Source of the DNA: Kitagawia praeruptora
Lineage: Eukaryota; Streptophyta; Magnoliopsida; Apiales; Apiaceae
Reading direction: 5' to 3'
NCBI GenBank assembly: GCA_037693485.1
Contig: CM075353.1
Coordinates: 63,520,001-63,584,000 of the forward strand
Length of the DNA stretch: 64,000 nt
The first letter of the stretch is position 1. The number at the start of each line of letters is the position of its first letter. Below are positions 31,483 through 42,210 of the stretch, piece after piece. A program made the translations under genes and the position numbers. Under the pieces are notes generated by a model. It was not told where the DNA came from and did no database searches. It saw nothing but the letters and a program-made list of their open reading frames with translations.

Positions 31483-32302
31483 ATTTAGGGTTCTTGAGGG
31501 AGGGGGTGAGAGTCGAGAGAGAGTTAGAGAGAAAGAGAGAGAGGTGAGGTCTGTCGAGAGAGAGAGAGAGAGAGGTGGGTTTTGTTTTTAGGTTTAATTA
31601 ATTATTTTGATTTAATTTGTGTGAAGGTAGATATTAGAATTGAGGGGGGGAAATACAAAAATTTTGTTAAGGGGGGAACAGATTTGGCAAGTAGGCGGGC
31701 AAATGAAAGTAAAAAGGGGGAAAATAAAACTAAAGGGGGGAATAATTCAGAGGGAACGCACATTTATTTTTTAAGTAGACATTTAGACATCGGTTCATAA
31801 ATGAAGCGATGTCTAAAAATTTTTAAGAAAACATTTAGACATCGGTTGATATGTCAAGTGATGTCTGAATGTTTAAAAGACATCGGTTTTAAAACGGGCG
31901 ATGTTAAATTGATTTTTAACATCGGTTTTATTGTAATCGATGTTGAAAACGGTGATGTCTATTAACAGTTTTTTAGTAGTGATTAAATATGTTTTGAAAA
32001 TGCAAAGTAAATAAAAAGGAATTTGAAGAAAAACCTAAAACGACTAATAAAAAGAAACAGAGCGAGTATTAAACTACATAAGTATGTTTATTTCCTAATA
32101 TCTAAAAGTAATATATAAGATACTCAAGTCTAATATAATATATAATATTAAATTCTGAAACCCAAAAAAATATGAATAATATAAAAAAAATTGAGGTTAA
32201 AATAAAGAATGATGTTAAAATCTCAAAGCATACAAATAAAAACTTGCCATACGAAAATATCAACAACTAGAATTAATAAATTATTATTATAATAAATTAA
32301 TA

Positions 32303-32698
32303 GAGTTAAGTTCTATGGAGACCAACATTTGAGTGGAGACCATGGAGACCATATACATTATGCACTCAAAACATTGCAAAATATATATATTTGCAAAGAA
32401 TGTTCAATGAACATTATTATTTCATTCAAAATCTTAAGAATCATATATGATTTGCAAGCAGAACATGTTTTGAAGAACAATACGTTCTGCAATATTTTGT
32501 TTGTAGAATATACATGATTTTCAAGATTTTTAATGAAATTTGCATGTAAAACATATACGATTTTCAAAAATTTCAATGAAATAAATGAAATAGTTATTTT
32601 CATAGAACATGATTTTCAATGAATAAGTTTCTGCAATGTTTTGATTGATATATGGTCTCCGGTCTCCACTAAAATTTGGTCTCCATAGAGCTTAACTC
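32303..32698. mobile_element. 396-bp MITE with long terminal inverted repeats
   Basis: The left end GAGTTAAGTTCTATGGAGAC matches the complement of the right end (GAGTTAAGCTCTATGGAGAC), continuing CAA. The flanks carry the trinucleotide ATA on both sides (32300-32302 and 32699-32701). A 3-bp duplication suggests PIF/Harbinger, but the superfamily is uncertain. The AT-rich interior has no gene. Confidence 0.75.
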
Positions 32699-32932
32699 AT
32701 ATATTATAATAACTTGCCATATAAATTAATATTATAATAAATTAATATTATAATAACATATTTCCAACATTCACAATAATAATTTTATTTTAACTAGTCA
32801 GTCAATAAATTAACCAAACTTTAACTATCAATTAAACATATGAAAATAATAAATTGAAATTGGATATTCAAAAATTAATTAATTAAAAGAGATATGATAT
32901 AAGAAAATTGAATTTTTTGTTGGATATGTAAT

Positions 32933-33527
32933 TGATATGGGCTGAAAGTAAGCCCTAAAGACACATTTAATGTGGCATTAATTAAACCTAGAATGGTCCA
33001 AACGTGGGACCCACCAGTTGGGCCCAAACCCTAATTATAATATTAATTTCGTAATTAATATTAAGGGTAGTAAAATAGCTCATCAAATAAGAGTCAAACA
33101 AGAATATGATTCTTGCCTGACTTAGCCTCCAAGATACATATCTCAACATGGAAACTGATTCATACATGGAAGGAGACTAGAACCTTCTTCTAGTCGGTGA
33201 CTTGCCCACCAAGTCACCTAACCCTACTACGATTTTAGGGCTTCTCAGCCTATATAAAGGGTCTGACCCCTCATTCTCAGAACTACGTTTTGGCTTAATC
33301 CTCGAATAAGGACATGCAAGCCATTGCGTCCTAGGTGAGCTCTCGCCTCCATAGCCTCGAGGGCACTATCACCTAGAACTACGTTTTTGGCTTGATTCTC
33401 AATACGAGATACGTAGGCACTCTGTGAGGACCGATCAGTCTCGAACACGGAAACAGCCATTAAAGCAAGAAGCTCCCGAACCCTAGCATTAATTGCAAAT
33501 TCGTGACCTAGATTTTAATCCACAACA
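32933..33527 (+). repeat. 5' LTR of Tat-B
   Basis: Starts TGATATGGGCTGAAAGTAAG and ends TTTTAATCCACAACA. TATA box CTATATAAAGG at 33250-33260. A duplicated AGAACTACGTTTTGGCTT segment (33281 and 33376) lies in the transcribed part. Confidence 0.95.
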
Positions 33528-33529
33528 TT

Positions 33530-33547
33530 TGGCGCCGTCTGTGGGAA
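33530..33547 (+). other. Tat-B primer-binding site
   Basis: TGGCGCCGTCTGTGGGAA starts three bases after the LTR. This is the widespread TGGCGCCGT-type site of plant Tat/Athila elements. Confidence 0.85.
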
Positions 33548-33561
33548 CTCAAACATCAACC

Positions 33562-34929
33562 ATGGTTAACACACGAAGGACACCAGCAACTACAGAGCCA
33601 ATCGCAACCGAGGCTCTACCTCTTAGCTCTGCTCCGCCTCTCACTGAACAAGTACCTCCAACATCCGGGACTATCGTTCCGTATCAAGTTTCTCAACCCC
33701 TAGGGATGACTTCCCATGTTGAGAGTACGCTACCTCCGATCGTCCACACAAATCCAGGGACTAACCCCCTCCAGGTGAGGATTTCTTCCTTGATTGTAGA
33801 TCCCAACAACCCTCCACAAGGGGTTCAGATCCACACTACGGATCTCCCCATAAGCACCAATTCGATGTACGGGCTGCCTAACTACCCTCCTACCCAAGGA
33901 GCTGGATCAAGTGGTCATGCCCTGTATATCCGAGATCGAGATTATCACGATTTTTCTGGTCCTTATACGGATGAGTCATCTTCTGACGATGATTACGAAC
34001 GTGATGAAGCTCCAAGGAGGCGACGTGCAAGTAAAGAACCTCGAGGAAGAACTCAAACTACTCACGATGGACTCCCTTCAACAACTACTAAGAGGATTAA
34101 GGCTTATGAAGCCGAGATCTTAAGATTAAAGGAAGATATGGCAAGAGAACAAGCCAGATCAAATCAGACTTTACCCCCTCCAACATCAGGACCGATTCCC
34201 TTTATAGATTTGGAGAGGCCTTCAAGAAGGCAAAGAAGGGCTGCCGCCGCAATTGGAAGAACAACGAGGGTGGAAACCCCCAAGAGCAACCCCAAGGATC
34301 TGATGCCACTTGGGGATCCTGATGATCCCACACCCCCATTTACTGAGGAGGTGATGAATGCTCGTATCTCAAAGAAGTTTAAGATGCCGACAATTAAATC
34401 TTATGATGGAATGGGTGATCCCGCAAACCATGTTAGAACATTCTCAAACGCTCTGCTGTTGCAGCCTGCAAGTGACGCTTTGAAGTGTAGGGCATTCCCT
34501 CAAACTCTATCAGGAATGGCTCAAAGATGGTATAGTCGGCTGCCTGCAAACTCAATTGGTTCCTTTAAGGAGTTGAGTGCTGCTTTCATTAGTCAGTTTA
34601 TCAGCGGAAGAGTGCATGAGAAAAGTTCTACATCTCTTATGTATGTGGTACAAGGGAAGAACGAAAGTCTCAGAGACTATCTTAAGAGGTTCACCCAGGA
34701 GACTTTGAACATCACTGATCTGGACAATAAGGTTGCAATGGTAGCCTTGGAGCATGGCACCACCGATCTATACTTTAAGAGGTCATTGGCAAAGCATCCT
34801 CCCGAGAATATGGCTGAGCTCCAGCGGAGGGCTGATAAGTACATCAAGGTCGAGGATAGCACGAAGAAGGAGGTCACAATAGGCAATGGTCGGGGTAACA
34901 ATGATACAAAGAAGCGCAAGCAAGAGTAG
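33562..34929 (+). CDS. gag: Tat-B Gag (matrix/capsid part)
   Basis: ATG at 33562 (MVNTRRTPATTEP), about 455 residues. The N-terminal half is Pro/Thr-rich with an acidic patch (DESSSDDDYERDEAPRRRR) and a short coiled coil. The gag domain follows from ~275: IKSYDGMGDPANHVRTFSN, AQRWYSRLPANSIGSFKEL and GKNESLRDYLKRFTQETLN. It ends at TAG (34927-34929) in the charged linker just before the zinc knuckle, with the frame open beyond. This is the same relative place as in Tat-A. Confidence 0.93.
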   Translation: MVNTRRTPATTEPIATEALPLSSAPPLTEQVPPTSGTIVPYQVSQPLGMTSHVESTLPPIVHTNPGTNPLQVRISSLIVDPNNPPQGVQIHTTDLPISTNSMYGLPNYPPTQGAGSSGHALYIRDRDYHDFSGPYTDESSSDDDYERDEAPRRRRASKEPRGRTQTTHDGLPSTTTKRIKAYEAEILRLKEDMAREQARSNQTLPPPTSGPIPFIDLERPSRRQRRAAAAIGRTTRVETPKSNPKDLMPLGDPDDPTPPFTEEVMNARISKKFKMPTIKSYDGMGDPANHVRTFSNALLLQPASDALKCRAFPQTLSGMAQRWYSRLPANSIGSFKELSAAFISQFISGRVHEKSSTSLMYVVQGKNESLRDYLKRFTQETLNITDLDNKVAMVALEHGTTDLYFKRSLAKHPPENMAELQRRADKYIKVEDSTKKEVTIGNGRGNNDTKKRKQE

Positions 34930-36303
34930 GAGTATGATGCTAAGGACAAGTTTCCCCGAACTAGCAAAGACTCTGATTCTCCGCCAAAAAAGAGCCTGGG
35001 ACCAAGGTTCTCTGACTATGCAAGGTTAAATGCTCCTAGAAGTCAAATCTTGTTGGAGATTGAGAAAGATAAGGACTTCCGATGGCCGAAGCCACTCAGG
35101 GGAGACCCCGCAAAGAGAAACAAGGATCAATATTGTCGGTTCCACCGAGATGTGGGGCATGATACAGACGATTGTAGGCAGTTAAAGGATGAGATCGAAT
35201 TCTTGATCCGCAAAGGAAAGCTAAGTAACTTCACCAAAGGTGAAGATCATGGAACCCAAAGAAGGGACTACGATAGGAGAAATAATGATGGAAGGGATAA
35301 TGATCGTGATCGTAACACACAGCCCCGAGGGCCAGTTATTAACATGATCTGGGGAGGCCCGACAGCGGCTGGTACGACTCGAAACTCTCGAAAGGCATAC
35401 GCCAGGGAGGTAATGCACATTGTGGGAGAGGCTCCGAAGCGTGCTAGAACTGAAATCGTAATTGGTTTTGATGATTATGATCTTGAAGGGGTGAAATTCC
35501 CCCATGATGACCCGTTAGTTATAACCCCTGTGATTGGGAACTCGGAAGTAAAGCGAGTCTTGATAGACAATGGAGCCTCTGTTGACATTCTGTTTCATGA
35601 TGCTTTTGTGAAGATGGGATATACCGATTCTCAGCTGACCCCAACTAACATGCCCATCTACGGATTCAATGGAGTTGAATCCAAGGTTGAGGGTACTATC
35701 CAGTTGCCCATGACAATCGGGCAGGAACCTAAAGAAGCTACTCAAATGTTGAATTTTTTGGTAATTAAGGCGGCCTCAACTTATAACGCAATCCTGGGAA
35801 GGACTGGACTTCATGCGTTCAAGGCTGTTGCCTCAACATATCACATGAAGATTAAGTTTCCAACCCGAAATGGGGTCGGAGAACAAAAAGGTGACCAGAA
35901 GATGGCAAGAAGTTGTTATGTATCCGCCCTAAGAGCTGATGGAGTCGGGGGGTAGGTACTCCCGATTGAAGATATGGATGTCCGTGGTGATGATGAACAC
36001 CGAGGGAAGCCAGCAGAGGATTTAATCCCCGTCCCTCTGGAGCTGGGCGACCCAGAGAAGGTTACATATATAGGAGCATCTCTGAAGGAACCCCTGAAGG
36101 GCGAGTTGACAGCATTCTTGCAAAAGAATAGCGATGTGTTTGCTTGGACAGCAGTGGATATGCCAGGAATTGACCCCCAACTTATAACTCATAGGTTGAA
36201 CGTCGATCCTGAACGGAAGAAGATAAAGCAGAAAAAGAGAAATTTTGCTCCTGAAAGGCAAGAGGCCATTAAGCAAGAAGTTGACAAGCTTTTGGAAGCT
36301 TGA
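34930..36303 (+). pseudogene. Tat-B zinc knuckle and aspartic protease, with in-frame stops
   Basis: Same frame as gag. It contains the variant knuckle CRFHRDVGHDTDDC (C-x2-H-x4-H-x4-C, around 35135-35175). The protease follows, with VLIDNGASVDILFHDAF (about 35557-35607) and YNAILGRTGLHAFKA. A TAG at 35953-35955 ends the protease part. The linker then resumes (DLIPVPLELGDPEKVTYIG) to a TGA at 36301-36303 at the start of RT (KLLEA). Both stops lie within otherwise conserved reading, so they are lesions. Confidence 0.9.
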
Positions 36304-39273
36304 TTTATTGAGGAGATTCAGTTCCCTGAATGGTTGGCTAATCCCGTCATGGTCAAGAAAGCGAATGGAAAGTGGAGAATGTGTATCGACTTCACAGATT
36401 TAAATGATGCATGCCCAAAGGATTGTTTCCCTCTACCAAGGATTGACACCCTAATAGATGCCACAGCTGGACACGAGATGTTGAGTTTCATGGATGGTTT
36501 CAGTGGTTACAATCAGATTAAGATGCACAAGGAAGACATCCCAAAGGTATCTTTCATTACTGATTTTGGTGTTTTCTGTTATCTTGTTATGGCTTTTGGT
36601 CTCAAGAATGCAGGAGCTACTTATCAACGATTGGTGAATAAGATATTCGCTCATCTAATTGGAAAAACCATGGAGGTCTATGTTGATGACATGTTAGTCA
36701 AGAGCCTACTCAAGGCTGACCATATTAAGCACCTCAGAGAGGCATTCGAAGTGCTGAGGCACTACAAGATGATGTTGAATCCAGCCAAGTGTGCTTTTGG
36801 TGTTGGATCAGGAAAATTTTTGAGATTGATAGTCTCGAAAAGAGGCATAGAGGCCAACCCTGATAAGATCAAAGCAATCTTGGACATGGAACCACCACGC
36901 TCCATACGAGATATACAGAAGCTAACTAGCCGAGTTGCGGCTCTAGGGAGATTCATCTCCAAGTCCGGTGACAAGTGTCTGCCTTTCTTCCAAGCATTGA
37001 AGAAGGTGAAAAATTTTGAGTGGACCACAGAAAGCCAAGAGGCCTTTGAGCAGTTGAAGAAATACATGGCTGAAGCCCCGTTGTTGGCTAAACCTAGTCC
37101 TAGGGAGACTCTTTATCTGTACCTGGTGGTATCTGAACAAGCATTGAGTGTTGTCCTTGTTCGAGAAGAGAAGAAGGTTCAGAAACCCATATACTATGTG
37201 AGCAAGGTGTTGCATGGGGCAGAGTTGAATTACTCTCCCATTGAGAAGTTTGCCTTGGCATTAGTTACTGCCTCGAGGAAATTGCGACCGTATTTCCAGG
37301 CCCATAAGATCGAAGTCTTGACCGACCAACAGTTGAGAAGCATCTTGCACAGTCCGAAAGCAAGTGGAAGATTGATCAAATGGACAATTGAGCTCGGAGA
37401 ATTTGACATAACGTACAGGCCTCGGACGGCCATCAAGGCTCGGGCATTGGCTAACTTCGTGGTTGAATGTACCATTAGCAACCAAGAAGTCGGGGGGCAA
37501 GAGATAATACCCAACCAAGGAAGTGAGAATAAAGATGAAGAACTTGTACCTGATCTGAAGGAGTATTGGGTGCTCTATTTTGATGGAGCATCAAAAACAA
37601 AATCCAGTGGTGCAGGTTTAGTTTTGCAAAGCCCCGATGGGTTCACAGTTGAATATGCTTTGAAGTTGGACTTTCCAACAACCAACAATGAAGCTGAGTA
37701 TGAAGCCTTGATAGCCGGTTTAGGCTTGGCCAGAATCATGAGAGTCAAAAATCTCAAAGTTTGTGGAGATTCAAGATTGGTAGTCTCGCAAGTGAATGGT
37801 GAGTTTGAGGCCAAGGATGAAACTATGGCAAAATACCTCAGAGTCGTGAAAGCTGTTATGACTCAGTTTGAGGAGTGCTATGTGGAGCACATTCCTAGGG
37901 AAGAGAACGTTAAGGCCGATGCCCTCTCTAAGTTCGCTTCTTCTGAGATAGAGAATTATGCAGGAAGTATTTACTTCCAGGTCTTGAAGGCCCCGACCGT
38001 CAATTCTAAGTTGGTAGCACCGATCGATGTTGGAAGCTGTTGGATAGATCCTATTAAAGCTCATCTAGAAACCGGATGGCTCCCTGACAATGCCTTGGAG
38101 GCACGAAAATTGTTAGTGAGAGCATTGAGATATGCCTTGATTGAAGGCATCTTATACAAGAGATCGTTTGTCATTCCCTACTTGAAGTGCTTAAGGCCCC
38201 AAGAGGCAAGAGAAGCATTGGAAGAAGTTCATGAAGGGATATGTGGGCAGCACCTGGGGGGCAGGGCCTTGGCTCACAAAATAACTCGTCTGGGATTCTA
38301 TTGGCCAGAGATGCTGGCCGATGCACAGAATTATGTCAAGAGGTGCGATAGATGCCAAAAGCACGCTCCGATTGTAAGGCAGCCGCCTGAGATGTTAACG
38401 TCAGTCAGTTCTCCCGTCCCGTTTGCAATGTGGGGGATGGACATCCTTGGTCCTTTCCCTATGGCTTCAGCACAGAGGAAGTTTTTGATAGTCGCCATTG
38501 ACTACTTCACCAAGTGGATTGAGGCTAAGCCTTTAGCAAAGATAACCACCAAGCAAGTTTCCCAGTTCTTTTGGGAGAACATAATCTGTAGGTATGGCAT
38601 CCCGCGAATCCTTGTGACAGATAATGGGACACAGTTCAACAATGAGGAGTTTAAAAAGTACTGTGAAGAGAATGATATTGAGCTTCGTTTTACTTCAGTA
38701 GCACACCCGCAAACAAATGGACAGGCCGAGGTCGCCAATCGGATCATCCTTGATGGACTAAAGAAAAGGGTCGAACGCTCGAGGAACACTTGGGTGGATG
38801 AGTTGCTGCCTATACTCTGGGCTTATCGCACTACTTGTAAGGTGAATACCGGAGCAACCCCGTTTCTGCTAGCTTATGGAGCTGAGGCAGTTGTGTCGCT
38901 GGAGATCATGCATGCATCACCTCGAATTAAGGCATTTGAACCTGAGACTAATGAAGAAGGCATGAGGCTCGCCCTAGATCTGATTGATGAAGTCAGGGAC
39001 GAGGCAAACGCCAGAAATGCGGAGCATCAAAAGAAAGCATCCTTCTATTACAACCACAGGGTTAAGGAGAGGTTCTTTCAGCAAGGTGATTTGGTTCTTA
39101 GGAAGATCGAGGCTTCTGGAGTTGGCCAGAAGGGAAAACTAGCCCCAAACTGGGAAGGGCCGTATCGAGTTAGGAAGACATTGGGACGAGGATCATATAA
39201 GTTGGAGACCTTGGACGGGGTTGAGGTGCCCCGTACTTGGCATGCCTTGAACCTCAAGATTTATTATATTTAA
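36304..39273 (+). CDS. pol: Tat-B reverse transcriptase, dual RNase H and integrase
   Basis: An open frame of ~980 residues continuing the gag-pol frame after the TGA. RT: LPRIDTLIDATAGHEMLSFM and catalytic YVDDMLVKS (about 36676-36702). The first RNase H is degenerate (LYLVVSEQALSVVLV, no Asp at the first catalytic site). The second RNase H starts YFDGASKTKSSGAGLV (~37573) with NNEAEYEALIAGL. The integrase has zinc finger HEGICGQH/CDRCQ, core motifs WGMDILGPFP, VTDNGTQFNNEEF and NGQAEVANR, and C-terminal GDLVLRKIEASG. It ends with TAA at 39271-39273. All catalytic motifs of RT and integrase are present. Confidence 0.94.
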   Translation, partial: FIEEIQFPEWLANPVMVKKANGKWRMCIDFTDLNDACPKDCFPLPRIDTLIDATAGHEMLSFMDGFSGYNQIKMHKEDIPKVSFITDFGVFCYLVMAFGLKNAGATYQRLVNKIFAHLIGKTMEVYVDDMLVKSLLKADHIKHLREAFEVLRHYKMMLNPAKCAFGVGSGKFLRLIVSKRGIEANPDKIKAILDMEPPRSIRDIQKLTSRVAALGRFISKSGDKCLPFFQALKKVKNFEWTTESQEAFEQLKKYMAEAPLLAKPSPRETLYLYLVVSEQALSVVLVREEKKVQKPIYYVSKVLHGAELNYSPIEKFALALVTASRKLRPYFQAHKIEVLTDQQLRSILHSPKASGRLIKWTIELGEFDITYRPRTAIKARALANFVVECTISNQEVGGQEIIPNQGSENKDEELVPDLKEYWVLYFDGASKTKSSGAGLVLQSPDGFTVEYALKLDFPTTNNEAEYEALIAGLGLARIMRVKNLKVCGDSRLVVSQVNGEFEAKDETMAKYLRVVKAVMTQFEECYVEHIPREENVKADALSKFASSEIENYAGSIYFQVLKAPTVNSKLVAPIDVGSCWIDPIKAHLETGWLPDNALEARKLLVRALRYALIEGILYKRSFVIPYLKCLRPQEAREALEEVHEGICGQHLGGRALAHKITRLGFYWPEMLADAQNYVKRCDRCQKHAPIVRQPPEMLTSVSSPVPFAMWGMDILGPFPMASAQRKFLIVAIDYFTKWIEAKPLAKITTKQVSQFFWENIICRYGIPRILVTDNGTQFNNEEFKKYCEENDIELRFTSVAHPQTNGQAEVANRIILDGLKKRVERSRNTWVDELLPILWAYRTTCKVNTGATPFLLAYGAEAVVSLEIMHASPRIKAFEPETNEEGMRLALDLIDEVRDEANARNAEHQKKASFYYNHRVKERFFQQGDLVLRKIEASGVGQKGKLAPNWEGPYRVRKTLGRGSYKLETLDGVEVPRTWHALNLKIYYI

Positions 39274-39865
39274 ACTGCCTCTGCAATGATGTAGCTTTTT
39301 ATTTATCTAGTAGGAGAAGTAGAAATAAGGTTCGATGAAACCATTCCAGGGATTAATGCCCCGAGTAGGACAATAATAAGCTATGTAAGGGTTGAACCCA
39401 TTTGAGTTATTAATGCAAAGTTTGTTTTCCATTCTGTAAAGTCTATGTTTTGTTTAAGTACCTAGCACCTGCTGAGTGCAAATCTAGAAAGATCAAGTAC
39501 CGAAAAATGAATGAACATACGAATGAAAGAAACGAGTGCATAAATAAAGACCCCGAAGGGCCGACAGTTAAGTTACATCACTTAGCCAAATAAAAGTTTG
39601 ATCCCGAAGGACCTTGATTGAAAGCTAAAAATACAAAGCCACATGCGGCCAATCTAGGCCATGCAAGGCCACCAAGCAATCCCAACTACTCATCTGAATC
39701 GTCCTCTTCACCGTTCTCTTCTTCACTGCTATCTTCCTCACCGCTCTCTTCCTCCGAGCTTTCCTCGTCAGAGCCCTTATCTGGTTCGGCTACCACCATT
39801 GGTTGAGGCACAACCTCTTCCTCCTCAGAAGATGAGCTATCCTCGATCTGAGCCACTCTTCCTTT
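39274..39865 (+). other. Tat-B spacer between pol and the antisense gene
   Basis: Untranslated. It probably holds the 3' ends of two converging transcripts (pol from the left, antisense gene from the right). Ser-rich frames here are shadows of the antisense gene tail. Confidence 0.5.
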
Positions 39866-41739
39866 CTACACGGTCATAGGCCGTTTCCCCCGAGGGTCCG
39901 AGGAAACTGAATCGTCCATTTTGGCTCGGACACCCCCTCTCGAACCAGAGCCAGAACGGCGGCGACTTCCCCTAGAGCCTGAACCCGAAGCCTGGGCTAC
40001 TGGGTTGGCTTCTGAGCCCGAAGCAACTTGATTATAAGGACTTGGAAAGTCCCTCGGGTTAACTACAGTAGGGTGCCTCTTGCTCACAGCATTGATGGCT
40101 CGATCCCAACCAACAGACATAATACCCGGGCGAACTTCATCATCATGCTCATCTATAAGACGGAAGAAATCCTCGGACTCCTGGTAAGCTTTCACCACTA
40201 GCTTGTAATCTGCTGCCCTTTTGTTATACAGGGAGTCATACTGTCTCTGGAGAGAATGAGAATCAGCTTCAGCTCGGATGGCCCTAGACTCCAAGTCTTG
40301 ACGTTTCTCATCAAAAGTTGCTTTCTCCTTCTTCAAGGCCACATTTTCCTCTCGATATGCACGGCCTATGCGAGTGCTGGCCTGGAACTGGGCATTGGCC
40401 TGGAACAAAGAATCAATGAGACATTTATAATCATAAGTTATGTGAAAATACTACATCTAAGATGAAAAGTTGGGAACTTGGTACAGGGCTTGAGCTCCTA
40501 GTTTCTCCGCCTCATCAAATTTGTCCCCGGCAGTCACTGGCAAAAGATCGGGGGGAGTGATGCAGAATTTGGACCAATCCAAGGCCGACTCTGGGCATCC
40601 CAAGACAGAATCTTGCTCACATATGCCCCAACCAGGGACGAAAGGGGTCTTGACTCTCCCGTCAGCATCTCGTGATCTCTTTGAAGAACACCCCGACAGG
40701 AACTGCGGGATCTTTGGCTCAGTTTGGATGCCAGCCTGAGCCTCGGCTCTCTTGATCATCCTTCTAGTAACTTTCGGCTGGTTCTCGGGCCGGCTGTCTA
40801 TCTCCTTCGCAACTGAAATGGCAAAAAAAAATATATATCGGAATAAGAACAAACAGAGTTCATAATGTGCAAATAAAAATTACCCTCAGTAGAAAGTAAG
40901 CTAAGGCCAGCTTCTACAAGTCTCTTCTCGGTTAAGAAAACTTTGTAGTGAGTACGGCCATCGTCAGCAAGTAATCTATCACGATCAAGAAGCTCTTTCG
41001 CGTCAAGATCACATACAAAGTGTGTCGCGTCACGCACTTCCCCGAACTTAGACACAAAAAATTGGCCCCAGTCGCCACCACTCCATACCAGAATCACGAA
41101 CTCTCTGTCCCAGGAGTGATGGGAATCTGGGAATGAAAATGCGTTCATAATATGTGGAACATTAGTTCAGTGCTGAATAGATACCCATCCCTTTTGAAGC
41201 TCAGATGAGTTCTTGGTGGCGAATATACTCCGGAACATTGTAGTAGTTGGTTCGATATCTAGATCCCGACACCTCAGCATAAAGATGATGATAGCCCGCC
41301 ATGCATTAGGATACAATTGGCACGGATGAACCTGAAGCTCTGCTAGGAGCCTTATGATGAACTGATCGACAGGGAATCGCAGGCCTGCTTCAAGGGCGCC
41401 TTTGTAGACACATAGCCTCTCTGGGTGCCAATTACAGACTCTATCAGCTAAGCCAGGAAGGCGAACCTTGATCACGTCCGGGAAGCCATATAGTTCCTTG
41501 ATGTTGTTAACATCCTTCTTGTTAAACTTGCACGGGCTATGATATGCAGCTAATTCAGAGTTGTTGGGGAATGCATCCCTCATGGTACTCAACAAGTCAT
41601 ACAAAGAATCAAATCTACGATCAATATACGAAGGGGGATTTAGTCTAAGATTACCTCGCAATGTCTTGGCCAAGGTTCTCTTGGCCATCGCCTCCGACAT
41701 AGAGAATGACGAAGCCGAAGCGCGGTTGCCATCTGCCAT
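39866..41739 (-). pseudogene. Tat-B antisense gene (three exons, one premature stop)
   Basis: ATG at 41739 (MADGNRASASSFSMSEAMA). Exons 41739-40884, 40812-40478 and 40399-39866 join in phase (574 codons). Intron 1 is 71 bp (GTAATTTT...CATTTCAG) and intron 2 is 78 bp (GTTCCC...TTGTTCCAG, with a weaker donor). The first exon resembles the same putative gypsy-type transposon domain as in Tat-A (LEAGLRFPVDQFIIRLLAEL, QVHPCQLYPNAWRAIIIFML). The last exon is coiled coil plus a Gly/Ser/Arg-rich basic tail. An in-frame TGA (41167-41169, codon 191) interrupts the first exon, so only a 190-residue product is possible today. The frame before and after the TGA is continuous. Confidence 0.8.
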
Positions 41740-41850
41740 CTTGAAGCTCGAACTTGAAGCTAGAACTTGAAGCTTTAAAGCTTGAGAGCTTTAGAGAGAA
41801 TTTTAGAAGTAAGAAGAAGTGAAGTGAATGAAATGAAGGCTCCCCCCATT

Positions 41851-41860
41851 CTTTTATAGA
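41851..41860 (-). promoter_or_regulatory. TATA box of the Tat-B antisense gene
   Basis: On the minus strand TCTATAAAAG lies about 115 bp before the ATG at 41739, with a pyrimidine-rich leader (TTCTTCTTACTTC) between. Spacing is normal for a plant promoter, and this position is internal to the element, far from either LTR. Confidence 0.65.
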
Positions 41861-42210
41861 AGATGGGTGACCTCATATATCAGGTTGAAACACAGCTCGG
41901 TTCGTGTTTGCAGGTCATCTATCGTTTATGCATGAAAGAAAATGGAACTCATCTGCTATATCTGGCAAAAGTTATATCAGTTCGTATGATTCCGGGAAAG
42001 AAAAGAAGGATCTACACGGAGAAATAATAACTAGTTGTGCTAGGACACTCATCTAAGCTTAAGAAGCTGATTACGTTTAAGGAAGATAAAACACTATCAG
42101 TTAGTCTTTGTTAATAAAGAGACTGATTATGCCCTGAAAGGGAGTATACAACATACGAATGTCAAGGACGTGATTCAAGAACAAGATTCCAAGCATTGCG
42201 AAAAGCTCTG

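Larger units (their letters stand above)
26201..31981. mobile_element. CACTA (En/Spm-type) transposon carrying host gene fragments
   Basis: The termini CACTACTAAAAAAACGC and (complement of the right end) CACTACTAAAAAACTG are inverted repeats. The 3-bp target duplication ATT lies at 26198-26200 and 31982-31984. Subterminal regions are packed with GACATCGGTTT/CCGATGTC units (26221-26660 and 31785-31975), the usual transposase-binding type of array. No transposase is recognised. The 5.8-kb interior instead holds exon-like pieces of at least five unrelated host genes, all on the minus strand, so this is a non-autonomous gene-capturing ('Pack'-type) CACTA. Confidence 0.93.
26013..32066. mobile_element. 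Stowaway-type MITE, interrupted by the CACTA transposon
   Basis: The left end CTCCCTCCATTCCTTTTTAT matches the complement of the right end (CTCGCTCTGTTTCTTTTTAT). The match continues through TAGTC(A/G)TTTTAG. Both ends are bordered by TA (26011-26012 and 32067-32068), the Tc1/mariner target site. Removing the CACTA leaves about 270 bp, normal for Stowaway. Confidence 0.85.

Noticed and set aside
33245..33460. 71-codon frame repeated at 44097-44312
   Set aside because: Part of the Tat-B LTR. Shadow frame.
41110..41167. Possible 58-bp intron in the Tat-B antisense gene around codon 191
   Set aside because: The sequence between GTATCT and CCCAG keeps the same frame on both sides apart from one TGA, and 58 bp is short for a plant intron. 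A premature stop is the simpler reading.
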